Below are positions 20,345 through 31,760 of a stretch of DNA of 64,000 nt, piece by piece. Every line of letters begins with the position of its first letter. Position 1 is the stretch's first letter. A program made the translations under genes and the position numbers. The stretch covers positions 24,865,253 through 24,929,252 of the forward strand of contig OX377203.1 of NCBI GenBank assembly GCA_947396885.1, read 5' to 3'. The notes beneath the pieces were generated by a model that was not told where the DNA came from, ran no database searches, and saw only the letters and a program-made list of their open reading frames with translations. This DNA is from Heligmosomoides polygyrus polygyrus. Lineage: Eukaryota; Nematoda; Chromadorea; Rhabditida; Heligmosomidae.

Positions 20345-21510
20345 AATAGCAGCGCAGTCAGAGGAGACGCCGGCTGTTATGTGCCGCACCCCGACTCGAG
20401 GCTTTTGGTCCGGGCCCCCGGCAAACGAATCCCTCCCTGGGATAGTGAACTGGCACCATATTTCTCTAGGAGGGATGGAACTCTGGGCTGCCTCTCTTTT
20501 GACCGCCACAAGTATAGGGTGAACCAAAATAACGCGGACAAGATTTTTTCGTCATATTTATAAAACAACCAACAAGTCGTGAAAACGTCAACTAAATTAC
20601 AACAATACAAACGTTAGGGTTCGTCACGTTCAAGTGGTTTCGTAGTGGCCCCCTTGGAGGGGATGCAGAGGGCCAAACGTTTCACGAATTTTTCGACGAT
20701 AGGCCGCAGGTCGTACCTGGGAAGATTTTGTTCACGGATGGGAAGCTGTTCACCGTGGAGCAGGCGCACAATCGCCAAAATGGTAGGATGTGGTCTACAG
20801 AGGCCCCAAGCACCTCTGGTATCGTCCAAAACCCACAATCCGTTATGGTTTGGGGCGGAATCCAGCGGCAAGACCCCTGGCTTTCGTGGATAAAGGAGTG
20901 AAAATCGACGAAGATGTGTACCAGCGGGACATTTTTGAGTCCGCAGTTCTTCCTTGAGCCCACCAGCACTTCGGTGATGCCCATTGGACGTTCCAACAGG
21001 ACTCTGCACCCGCACATAGGGCGAAGAGTGCGCAGGCGTGGTGCAAGGCCAATTTCTCCGACTTCATCACGCCTTCGGAATGGCCGCCGTATTCTCCGGA
21101 TTTGAATCCGATGGACTACAGTGTGTGGGCATTTTAGAGGCTACGGTCGGCGTCAAACGCCACCGCAGTCTTGAGTCCCTGAAGGAATCCTTGCGCCGGA
21201 GTGGAAACGGTTGTCTCCCGATGACCTGTGGCCCATCGCCGAAAAATTCGCGAAACGTTTGGCTCTCTGCATCCGCTCCAAGGGAGGCCACTTCGAAACC
21301 ACTTGAACATGATGTGCCCTAATGGTTGTATTGTTGTAATTTAGTCGTCGTTTTCTCGAATTGTTGGTAGTTTTATAATTATGATAAGAAAATCTTGTCC
21401 ACGTTATTTTGGTTCACCCTGTAGTAGCATATGCTAAACACGTATTCAAACTGTTTCAACGACATTCCGTAGAAGTCCAATGCGTGGCGCATTCCAGACA
21501 GAAAGCAATT
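20345..21510 (+). repeat. R1 repeat copy interrupted by the maT element
   Basis: The R1 head (GCAGTCAGAGGAGACGCCGG, then GACTCGAGGCTTTTGGTCC) stops at 20514. Its tail resumes at 21422 (TAGTAGCATATG, then CACGTATTCAAACTGTTTCA and GCGTGGCGCATTCC). The gap is exactly filled by the maT element with a duplicated TA, so the relative age is clear: R1 is older. A further inverted R1 tail fragment lies at about 21560-21620. Confidence 0.75.
20515..21421 (+). mobile_element. maT-type (DD37D) element with both ends derived from its 3' end
   Basis: A 907-bp element flanked by TA. The terminal repeats read GGGTGAACCAAAATAACG at the left and its complement at the right. About 190 bp at the left end (including reversed transposase C-terminal codons) is an inverted copy of the right end. 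The + strand encodes a broken transposase: FTDGKLFTVEQAHNRQNGR and QSVMVWGG, then FQQDSAPAHRAKSAQAW and SPDLNPMDYSVW. From the Asp of QQD to the Asp of MDY there are 37 intervening residues, the maT signature. The first catalytic Asp is in FTDGK. Frames shift around 20890-20960, and the N-terminal DNA-binding part is absent. Confidence 0.9.
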
Positions 21511-21660
21511 ACGGTTCTTTATAACTTTACCCCTTGTTAGTTACAAACTGAGCGGAAATAAGGATAAATAGAGTTCATCGTTAGTCAACTCGTATGTCGG
21601 ATGCGCCACGCATTGTACTCGTGGGGAATTTCACGAGGTTAAGCGCATATATGACTTAGC

Positions 21661-21961
21661 AAAAGTCGGTTAGTAAGCGAATATGAAAGGGTTTGAAACA
21701 GTTTTACTGCTTGGTCTGAAACCCTGCCGTGTCTCAGACACTAAGTTGGTTAGTAACCGAGCATGAAAGGGTTTGGAACCGAGAACAAAAGGCGACCACG
21801 CCCTCCGCAGCACGTGTTGCATTGCGCAGTGCTCGGTTCCAAACCCTTCAATGGTCGGTTACTAACCAGCTTAGTGTCTGAGACACGGCAGGGTTTTTTT
21901 TTTCCAAACCGAGCAGTAAATCTGTTTCAAATCCTTTCATGCTTGGTTATTAACCGACGTC
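21661..21961. repeat. Palindromic MITE, copy 2
   Basis: Same family as 6163-6472: AAAAGTCGGTTAGTAAGCGA at the left, TTATTAACCGACGTCTG at the right, inner arms GGGTTTGGAACCGAG / CTCGGTTCCAAACCC. The loop contains CACGCCCTCCGCAGCACG, like copy 1. Confidence 0.85.
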
Positions 21962-22828
21962 TGTTCGAGTATACAATGATGCGAAGCAGCTAGTTGGCGA
22001 ACAAGTCGGTGCTACATCCCTACTAGAAGTCTCTTAGTGCTTGACCGACCCGTAGGGATGGAGGATTGGGCTGACACGAACGTCGAATCGATTCGAAGTG
22101 CGCGCAAAATGCGCGCCTCTTCTAACCATACACACACTCTAGGACCAACCTGACATAATAGCAATTGAGGCTTAGACTTAAGCGACACAGATCCACTACC
22201 TGTACCACGAACTAGTTATTATCAACTAGGGACCTGTCGAGCTCTGCGCAACTTTAGTCAACTGATAACCTCAGTAGGCGTCTCGGTGGAGTTTCCAACC
22301 TCGTTCGAATATACCAATGTCCTGCGCTTTCATCTATGAAAATTGCGCGAGATATTTAGAAGCTACATTTTGGAAGCTGATTCATGCTGTGTGATGCAAA
22401 GACACTCGCGAAGACGAAGGTGAACTTCACCGTCTGGCGTAAACAGGGGCTGCCACTTTGGCCAGGTCCATACTCAAAGTGAACTCAAAGTGAAGGTTGA
22501 GAACAACGGCCGTAAACGCGCGCGTCTTCGCTATAACTGTGCCGAGTTTGCACACACTACGATTTTCATGGGCTCGGCATAAACCTATAGCATCTGACGA
22601 CAAAGTGGTGACTGATGTGAATTCGCACGTGAGTGCAGTGGGTACCATATATCGCCCAGTGACCAACTTGCTCTACAACAAAGTGTTAGGATGCCGGAAA
22701 GTTCTCATCGTTTTGAGTGCTTCACTTTGAACTGCCATAATTTTTTCAAATCTTATCGGATTTAGTCGAAATAAGCACGGTTCGAATCAGCATACCTTTG
22801 CCAACGGGCCTCCAATCGACTTATTCTA
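21962..22828. other. Region 3' of the HP1 gene, no gene recognised
   Basis: Around 22430-22735 there are repeated GTGAACTT/AAGTGAA motifs (CTCAAAGTGAACTCAAAGTG, then GCTTCACTTTGA), probably a decayed palindromic repeat. Frames of up to 79 codons are present on both strands with no family resemblance. Confidence 0.4.
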
Positions 22829-25800
22829 TCAGCGAACAAAAAAATTAGGTGGTCGAGATTCGACAAAATCCACGAAAGCTGTTTTGGCTGGGTCCTGATT
22901 GGTGAAGGTTTCACCAGCGAGAAAGTTCTGAACGTGTTTGAAAAGGTATTAGTCTAGGGTAGATCCCAAGTTTTATTCTAGCTATACGAGTACTCAAATG
23001 GTTTATGAAGTTTCGAGATCTTCTTAACGAAAAAAAAAACTTGAAACACAGAATCTTGGATTTGGTAGACAGTTTCGAATAAAACCCGAATTTTCCGTCC
23101 TTCCAGTCGCACTTGACTGGTAATCGGCAGATTTTATGCACTACTCCAAAACACGGGTTCAATGTTCGGAGAATTATAACACTCTCCTACGCTCAAAGCC
23201 AACATGCAGTCAGCGCAGTCGAATGTGTACTAGCTTCAAGACGAAGTGTATGACATAGTGGATATACCTGAGGCGCGTAGTGTCGTAATATCCGTGACGG
23301 TATGAGCTCTGCATCCTTCTTCTTAAGCTTCTTGCCATCCGAGTAGACAACTAGCATTCTCAGTTCGGAGCCAGTGGTGTTTAGGCCGAGAATCCGTGAG
23401 ATTTTACGTCCTTCGCATATTCCGTACGAAGAGTCGTCCACTGAAACGAAACAAAGTTATGCAAGGAGGCTGAAATGAGGCAATGCCCTAGTCCCAGAGG
23501 GGTCGGAGCGAGGTCGCCTCTGACAGAACTATTTCGCAGGCTTTCTGCTTCGTCAGGTTAACTCGTTTTCCCATCGAGATCTACTTGTCAATTAATGACA
23601 TCTGTTATGATCACCGCAGCAGAAAGGGTCTTTCAACTGTTCCTCTGTTATTAAAAATCGAAATAAAAATTACTGTTGTTGTGAAGGGAAGTATTAAAAG
23701 TAAAGTAGTGTAACCTTTCTTCTCCTTGGCCTTCGAAGGTCGAGCGTTTCCCGAGTCACTGATTGTACCATCGTCGAAGATGTCTTTTTCTATCACCTAC
23801 AATAATGCAATTAGGTCTAACAACAAGGTTGAACTAGAATGCAAAATAACCTCAGTATATCAAGGATATCACTAAGAAGGTGCAACACCTTCACTTTCCG
23901 AGAACCTCTGGCGATATACTAGGCAGATAGAGATCCTAAGGGTTAGCTAACGGTCCTCGCACCATGTTTTTACACATTTGTTGAAGCCTGGAGTGGATAT
24001 TACACGGCGCTTGCTGAGCCAGCAGACTGAGAGAAGTAGCAAGAACGTGGATTAGCGAGTGCTGCGCACAATTCTTCCAAAACATAGAATTCTTCGACTA
24101 AGACAGCGCGAATATCGCACCGCGCATCTTGGAAACCACTTCGCAACAGAATATAATGCTTGAGGAAAGAGAGGAACACTTTCTTCAGTTTTCCTATCTT
24201 TTGATTCCTGGTGGGAGCAAGTTTTCCCTGTTCCTGGAGTTAGTGATGCACAGAGAAACAGGCCTTATGTGAGGGACTCCTTCGAAAGTAGGCGCCTAGA
24301 AAAAAAAAGAATGAAGATTTCTTCTTATCAGTGCTAGAGACTTCCAAGGGAAGAGTCTGAAGCGTATGTCTGAACAAGGGGAGCGAGTCATATAGGGAGA
24401 ATCCTCACCCATCAATTAGTATAAAAATATGCTTATCTTTTTTGTCAAGTCGTTAAACCAAGGGATTCGGGGTCCTTGAAGTCACAATGGAATAGGCAAA
24501 CCATGAGTTTGAGGGGTCCTGTACGCCCGAGATGCCTCTGCCGGCAAGCGCCTCGGAGCGCAGTGAAGAAGGTCGGAAGCTCGGTTCTTCTGCGCTGCTG
24601 CATTTTCGCATTTCAACTGATTGGTTGAGATTTGGGGGTTTCTTACAATTTTCAGAGGTTCTTCAACTATTTTTCCAACTGCCTGGTGTAGTATTCAACA
24701 TAATGATGCATAAATGTTCAACACCAGTGATAGACAGGTACAAGATGTATGAAGCAGCACTGGCCACAATACGGACAGCGTGAAAAAGCTACAGGCTGCT
24801 CACAGTTTGTTTCTATACATGGACCAATGATCTCGGGGAAAACCATCCTCCTCGGATTTTCAAAAGCGACCAAGATGTAACGTCAGAGGTGATTACAATG
24901 TGAAACAAGGTCCGCGCATTCCGCAAATTGACCTAAATCTATACACTCTTTCCCTCATCCTTGCCTATCACCTGGAAATCAGAGGGCTGCTGAAGGTTTT
25001 CTAAAACCTAACACCAACAATGTCTGCCGATGCGCGATTGGTAATCCACCTGCTTCCGCCGAAGTGGCCCACCTTTAGAAAGGTGACCTTCGAGGGAAAA
25101 AATCATGCTGACCGAATGGATGGCCAGCATAGTAACGAACTTCAAAGCACGTCAACTTGAAGTTGACGAAGACTTTGTGGTTAAAAAACCGATAAGTAAT
25201 AAACAAGTCGCAGGAAAGGTACTCTCCAGAGCGTGCAGCTGGAAAATGAGCAGAAAACGTCTGAACATTGTATAGACGTCAGAATATCCCAAATCTCAAT
25301 CAGTCAGATGGAATGCGAAAATACAGCAGCACAGAAGATTCGAACCCTCAGCGTCCCTCGCATGAAGCAACGTCACTACCCACTGCGGTCTGAGTCGCTT
25401 GCCCGCAGAGGCATCGCGGGCATACAAGATCCGCAAACTCGTGATGCGCTTCCATTGTAACTTCAAGGTTCCCTGCTCCTTGGTTTAACGACTTGGCAAA
25501 TAATAAACACATTTTTATACTAATTGAGAGGCGGGGATTTTCCCTATATGACTCGCTTCCTCGTTCAGACATATGCTTCGAACCCTTCCCTCGTTAGAGT
25601 CACAAAACTGAAACATCGAACTGATAATTGTCAGTTCGTTCAAGTCCGCTGTCGATCGATGGTATCATTTTTATATTGGTTTACCTACCTAAGTTTGAGG
25701 TTCTATCGATCAAATAAATCGATTTTGGGCTGGCATAAGTTCAGCGTACCACGTGGCAACGTCGAGTGCTACTTTAAACGGGTTGATTCAAAGACCCGTT

Positions 25801-28800
25801 ATCACTATGAAGGAAAAATATCAGGTTGAAATGTGACTATTAAAGACAGTTTAGCTCAAAAGGGTATGCAAATAAATAAATAAATACAGTAATCAACATC
25901 GTAAAATTTTCACGGTTAATAAAAACCTGTTTTCTCAGGCTCATGTAGAGCACGCTGCGAATAGAACCTTAATTTCAAACCAAACAATGGCAGCTACAGA
26001 CGGACTCCACTTAGCAGAACTCGAGGGGAGAGTTTTGAAGGTGGAAAATTTCGCGTAACTACGAGATGGTTAGCGTCCCCTTGTCCGAAGCAGGATTGTA
26101 TGTAATGGAAGAGGAAAGGATGGTGACCAAAATCGCAGAACCCTGCGACCACAACCCTTGGATCATCGGATTTCATTGAAGCCTTCAGAGATGGAGATAG
26201 CGAAGTTGATAATGTACAGTGGTTTTTCAACGTCTCCCGCCTTCCCTGTTTTGTCGGACGGACCTTGGTCAGCTACGCATGATTTCACCTATTCTATTAA
26301 GCGATGTCGGTTTGATGCAGCAAAATAAAAGTTCGAAGCAAATCCTTAACGAACCTCAGCTTTTGATGAGGAAGAGTCGTCGCTGTCGTTGTCAACTCGG
26401 CTAAAACGGTCTATTAATACCCGATCACACCCGAAGCTGCGGCGAATTCCAGAACGGGCCAACCTTTTCCGCTTACGCGTACTTTTTTGACCATTAATTG
26501 AGTTCTTCAAGTACTGTTTCTCAAACTCCTCTATCAGAGCAGGGCAGTTCTAAATGAAGTAAGAGCTGAAACAATTTGGCCCTGCACAACAAAGTAGTAG
26601 ACTTACGCATTGAGTAGCTGGTTCCCATGTGTTCTCCTTTGGATCGTCGTATCCTCTCCATTTGATGAAATATTCGACCTTTCCTGGAACATTTATACTC
26701 AGGAACGCTTTACTAATAGGGGTACAAACAGAATTTCTGGGTGCTTACTGAATTTGTAGCTCTAATATCACAACTGGAGATCAAAGGTATAAAACAGAAT
26801 CTAAAAAGCCGCGGAACTGCCGAAATTCAGAACTGTAATGCTATAACAAGTGCTTGTTGACCTAACAGCGAGTGATAGCGCAATCGCTATACTCAGAGAA
26901 GCGTTGTGTCTCTGAAGACGATGAGATGGCCGAAACGCGAGACCAGCAGAAAAAACCCTCCAAGTAGGGTACTACGTTTCCAAGGACATCGTGACGGAAT
27001 CATCTCGTCTTTATAGCGGTGATGCTACCACGCCAGTTTCGCGGGCACTAGTAACTAAGCTGCAGAACCACAGAATGGGAATGCTCAATACTATTTGCTG
27101 CTGCTTTGGATGGAAATCTTGGGAAGAAGAGCAATATAACGGTTCCGCAGTGCTTTCGCGTAAGAATACTAGGATTACTTCGCTTATGGAATGAATCCGA
27201 ATACTGGAAACGAGCAATATGGCCCTATGCAGCGACGTATGGAATGCGCCTCTCAAAACTAGGAATGATCACACCTATAACCGAAGCCGATGTGCCTTAG
27301 TTAAGTTATTCAGAACAAAAACAGTTAGCCTTTCAATGGAAAGCTATGATCTATAAATCAAGGGAACTGTCTGAACGGTACGCAAGACGGCAAGAACGAA
27401 TACTATAAATAGAATCTCCGTCTTCCAAATAGTAACAGAGCATGCTTTATCTTTGCCGAATCCTTGAGGCAAATGAGTAGGAGGGAGTAATGGTTAAGGG
27501 CTCCACAGCGTCGAACATACCATACAGAAGGAACCTGTGTCGTGGCCTGGACGGCGCAGTGGTAGAGTGGCTGCTTCATGACCGTAGCGTCAAGAGTTCG
27601 CTCCCCAGCCACGTTGCGTTTTTGCACTTCTACCACAGTATCAGATTTTCATAGAGATTTCCATATCTCAACCTTTTTTGGAGTTTGCTGATGTTTTTAC
27701 TTCTTATTCCTTGTCGACATCTCGTGATGCGCCAACAATGTTCCAAATATGCAAAATACGATGAAATATTTATGAAAATCCTTCAACACCAACTATGCAG
27801 AGGCACACCCCATTGCGTAAAACAGTAAGACCGATAACAGTGTGGGCGGCGTATGAAGGCTACAGTTCCTTCACATCCTGACTCTTCACATGGGCCTAGG
27901 TCTTCCGGGAATTCCGGGAATGCCATTCCACTCGGGTTTTCGAAGCAACCAAGATATGTGGTGATGATGATGTTGATGATGATATTTCATTTTCATTTGT
28001 TTCATTTTCTTCAGAGAAATCTAAAACAGTGGCTAGTACTTTCTCTGTTGCGAGATTGTTTCACAGTTTCTGCCCGTGGTACCCCGCTGCAGCCCAAGCT
28101 TGGAATCGCGATTCAGTCCCATTTTCCCGGTTCTCAACCTTATGTAAGATAACCGGTTTAGTATAGCCACACCTTTTCCTACGAAACGTTCTTTTCTCCA
28201 CAAAACGTGATTGTGCCTTCACTGTAGAATTCGTAAGCATAACAGAGACGACAATATTGATCGAGGTGGTAGGTCAAGTTGGAGATCACGAGGTCCCCTC
28301 CTACACTATGAGCACACTATGGTGGCATTCACCCCACCGACACGAATACATTGCAGTTTTCTAGCTTCCTTCAGCTATTTCATGTTGATCCCACGTCAAA
28401 ATTTCTTACTTTGACAAAGAGAACCACTGATTGCATCAAAACTTCATATACCATCATATTTTGCATACTTGGGGCAATCTGGTGCATCACGAAATGTCGA
28501 CAAGTAATAAGTAGTGAAAACATTATACGGCAGAGAACTCCAAAAAAGTTCAAGTATGGAAATCTCTATGGAAATGCGATACTATGGTAAAACTGCAAAA
28601 ATGCGACGTGGCTGGGGAACCGAACCCTTGACTCCGCGATCATGAAGCAGCCCCTCCACCATTGCGCCACCCAGGCCACGACAGAGCTTCCTTGCGCGCC
28701 GTGGTAAGCTGCGGACCCTTAACCATTACACCCCTTACTCGTTTGCCTCAAGGATTCGGCAAAAACGAGACATGATCTGTTACTATTTGGAGAACGGAAC

Positions 28801-31140
28801 TTCTTCCTACAGTATTCGTTCTTGCCGTTCCGGCGTACCGTTCAGACAGTTCCCTTCTGAACGAAAGAAGAAAATGGGTGCTGCACCGGTATGCTCAACG
28901 TGATAGTGGATGCGTGGATACCCCTATTACGTGGAGTGGGCCATCTAACTCACTCATGCTAAAATTTCGTTGAGATGCGAGCAAAAGTACCAACGAAAGC
29001 AACCTTCAATGATCATTTGGAGAATGAAATCGCCGTTCGGAGTACTGCATTGAGGAAATTTCTCTTCGTGATAGGCTGAGCTACGTGTCATTCACTGACT
29101 AACAATTCCTGTCCTGTCCACTTGCAAAAACATAATCACTCACGAGAAGTTGTTTAGCGACTGCCAATCCCTTTCAATAGCAAAGGATAAGATTATCGCT
29201 CCCTCCTTACAAATACAAATTTGCACGCAACTCCTGTTCGATGCTAATGGTAAGCATACAAACTGGACAGAAGCTGCTGTGGCGAGGCAGCGTTCTAACA
29301 GCAAAACCCACTTAATACATGTTGAGCCCCACCCCCAAAATCATAACTTACGGCCGTATGACGGAGCAAGGTAAAGTGCCAGTTAGAAAGGAAAGAGGGT
29401 AGATCCAGTTCATGAAACGTAGCTTAGCCATAACAGAGCACTACTGCAAATAGAACAAAATGCCTTCCGGGCAGAGGGTCCGTGCCGTTACAAAGAACTC
29501 CGTACCAGCAACCAGATTCATGAACCGTTTACCGGCCGGTAACGGTGAAAAATACCGCAAAACCCCCTGATATGGCATTTATCAGCATCAGGTTTGGCGG
29601 TACTTTCACCGCTATCGGTCGGTAAGTGGTTAGTGAATCTGGTCCCAAGATGTGATCCACCTACCACACCCTTGTCAAACTTGACCAGATTCTGGAGTTC
29701 CTTCCCCTTCACGGTATGTGCCAGAACCCAACCAAAAACCTTTCTTTTTCGCGCACGAGCTCTCTGCGCTATAAGCAGCGGAGCTGATTCTAAAAATAGT
29801 CTAAAAACCATAATTTCGGGTCATTTTTTATCTGCAGGTCCCCACACATTTTCCTCAGTAAAGGAGCTGACATAGGGCGCAAACAGGGTCCGGGGAAGTC
29901 ACCATAGCATGGCGCGGCGGGGCGGCGTGGCGAGTCGAATGCAAGTGTAGTCTTATCTCTTCGTTTCGATTATAGATCCGCGTCTTATGTGCTTCCTAAT
30001 TGGACAAGGGAGGGCAGTCCAGGATGTAGGCGATCCTAACACGAGTGCGTTACTTGAGCCACACCCTGGAGTCCCCTCCGCTGCCTAAATACAGAACAGA
30101 GCTACAGAATTGTTTGTTTGTTTTCTTTACTATCAACGTGCCCTGTCTCGTTTTTTTTTTTTCGTATTGGTGACACTTTTTATAAGGTGACCCCGGACCC
30201 TATTTGTGCCCTCTGTCAGTTTCTTTGCTAAGGAAAATGTGTGTTGACCCGCAGTTTTAAAGGAGTGACCTGAAATTATGGTTTTTAGACTATTTTTAGA
30301 ATCAGCTCCGGTACTTGTAGCGCAGAATGCTCGTGCGAGGAAAAGAAAGGTTTTTGGTTGGGTTCTGGCACATACTGTGAAGGGAAAGGAACTCCAGAAT
30401 CTGGTCAATTTGACAAGGGTATGGTAGCTGGATCACATCCTTGGGCCAGATCAACCGCTTGCCGGCCGATAACGGTGAGAAGCACCGTCAAACCTAGAGA
30501 TTATACTCATCGGCGAGTACTACTACTACGCGGAACGCGACCAACTTCGCTTCTGGATTACTGGAGGTGGCGACGTTCCAGCCGACGCTTGCACCGCACT
30601 CGCTGCCCAGCTTGTCCCTAAATAGCACTGCCGGTGCGGTCCCAATGAGGAGATCCACCTTATAACCCCTACTGGGATTGCATCCAACCATCTTTTCCAA
30701 AACATTGGCGCTATAAGGGTGAAGATGCTCAGAACGCCAGGCTGCCTCGAAGCTTAGCACTGACTCGCAAACGGTGCGATCCTCTCACGTCCGTAATTAC
30801 GATAGCAGTTTGAAAACGTGTAGTCCTAACTCGAACGTCTTGCGGCCAATGAAACTGCGGCCTGACAATCCCGTTGAAATGCAGAAATTAAAAGTCGGCG
30901 ACACAAGAAAAAACACGAAAAGTGATTGGACTCACCTTTTCGGATGCGCTTGTCTAGGATCTTCTCGACTACGAACACCTCACTAGCCTCGCTGCCGCCT
31001 AAAACCAGAACAAAGTTACATCAACGCCTACCAACGTCAATTTCACACAAGACTAACATAAGTTGTACAAGTTTGACAGTCAAGAAAGCCAACGAAAGTC
31101 AAAGTGGGGACTCACTTTCTTCGCTGTCACTGGAAGACAT
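22829..31140 (-). CDS. Heterochromatin protein 1 homologue (chromodomain plus chromoshadow)
   Basis: HP1 binds methylated histone H3 Lys9 in the nucleus through its chromodomain and dimerises through its chromoshadow domain. Seven phase-compatible exons on -: 31140-31116, 30998-30936, 26683-26607, 26549-26355, 23796-23715, 23440-23268, 22894-22829 (stop TGA), giving 226 residues. The chromodomain spans about residues 14-66 (EVFVVEKILDKR, YFIKWRGYDDPKENTWEP). The predicted aromatic cage F17, W38, Y41 is intact. A basic Lys/Arg hinge (QKSTRKRKRLARSG) and an acidic serine stretch follow. The chromoshadow domain covers about 158-226 (ISRILGLNTTGSEL, then the C-terminal VDFVESRP). A possible trans-splice acceptor (GATTCTCAG) ends directly at the ATG. 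Introns 2 and 4 (4.3 and 2.6 kb) are full of foldback elements. The last exon is the least certain. Whether it corresponds to nematode hpl-1 or hpl-2 was not decided. Confidence 0.9.
24365..25575. repeat. Foldback element in HP1 intron 4
   Basis: The left arm (about 24365-24570: GAGCGAGTCATATAGGGAGA, then CAATTAGTATAAAAATATG, CCAAGGGATTCG, GATGCCTCTGCCGGCAAGCG) is mirrored at about 25385-25575 (CGCTTGCCCGCAGAGGCATC, TCCTTGGTTTAACGACTTGG, TTTTTATACTAATTGAGAGG, CCCTATATGACTCGCTTCC). The arms are about 200 bp and the loop is about 800 bp with no recognisable protein. Confidence 0.8.
27360..28856. mobile_element. Foldback DNA element F1, copy B, complete ends
   Basis: Both ends are present: AAGGGAACTGTCTGAACGGT at 27360 and its complement ending at 28856. 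The arms are about 310 bp. The right arm, read on -, contains a well-formed tRNA-like segment: TGGCGCAATGG as A box, GGTTCGGTTCCCC as B box, and GTGGC/GCCAC able to pair as an acceptor-like stem. The left-arm copy is more diverged (CGGCGCAGTGG, AGTTCGCTCCCC). The interior matches copy A (for example GGTGGTAGGTCAAG and ATTGATCGAGG blocks) but lacks the A-copy reading frame. It is inserted in HP1 intron 2. Confidence 0.88.
28857..29515. other. HP1 intron 2 sequence, nothing recognised
   Basis: No transposon protein, inverted repeat or exon could be supported. A + frame of 74 codons at 29150-29374 has no family resemblance. Confidence 0.4.
29521..30500. repeat. Foldback element with 370-bp arms in HP1 intron 2
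   Basis: The left arm (29521-29890) and right arm (about 30170-30500) are reverse complements at high identity. Shared blocks include ACCGGCCGGTAACGGTGA / CCGGCCGATAACGGTGAG at the tips, then CCAGATTCTGGAGTTCC, TTCACGGTATGTGCCAGAAC and CAGGTCCCCACACATTTTCC. Reading frames in the two arms give the same peptide (NSLKTIISGH), as expected from the palindrome. The loop of about 280 bp has no gene. Confidence 0.88.
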
Positions 31141-31156
31141 CTGAGAATCCCGTCCT

Positions 31157-31760
31157 ATGTGTAGAGACTTCGATGCGGAAGCTTCACCGGAATATGCTGG
31201 AGACGAAACGTCGTCTTTTGAAAAAAGCGGGCGAAAAGGGTTGGCGCCACAAGCTGCGCCCGCCTCACTCGAGCGAACGGACGAGTTGTCCGGTCGGGCC
31301 GCGGCGGGTGCGCGACTGCGAGCGGGCGCTGCGCCGTGCATTCAACTCGAGGTTGGAAACGTAAGCCAGCGAATAGCAGGGAGGAGTTTTCCGCCCATGA
31401 GGTTTCCGCAGTCGCTGCAGAACCACACAAGCCCTTCGTCCATCGATCATCGACAGAGAAGTTGATTGCAACGCAGCAGAAGGAACTGACAGTGGACGTC
31501 TATGGAACCAGCCCAACGTTTCTCAACAAGACCTATGTGCATGTTCTTGTACGGCATCTCACAAGGAGCGCAGGGGCGAAGTCCGTTCTCGCTGTTGGCC
31601 ACTGTGTAGTCCAAAAATGACAACAGATTGCCGCCTAGTAGTCGTTTCGACTTGCAGCGGCTTGAGAGGAATGGAGACCTTCGAGTTAACCTTTGTGCTA
31701 AAGAGGCTCTGTCCCACATTTCGGTTAAAGTTGAAAAACTCGTTCAGATTCGGTTTGAAG
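31157..31760. other. Exon-like, GC-rich region upstream of HP1
   Basis: Several overlapping frames stay open on both strands. On -, FCSDCGNLMGGKLLPAI (near 31440-31380) looks like half of a zinc ribbon, and LLSFLDYTVANSENGLRPC (near 31630-31560) looks protein-like. On +, alternative frames are also open with a possible GTAAGC donor at 31363. If the - reading is right, a gene would end just upstream of the HP1 start, as in a nematode operon. I could not fix a model. Confidence 0.3.

Noticed and set aside
29518..30408. Two similar small proteins at 29594-29875 (+) and 30133-30408 (-)
   Set aside because: They are the same sequence read from the two arms of one palindrome. Similarity is explained by the inverted repeat, not by gene duplication.
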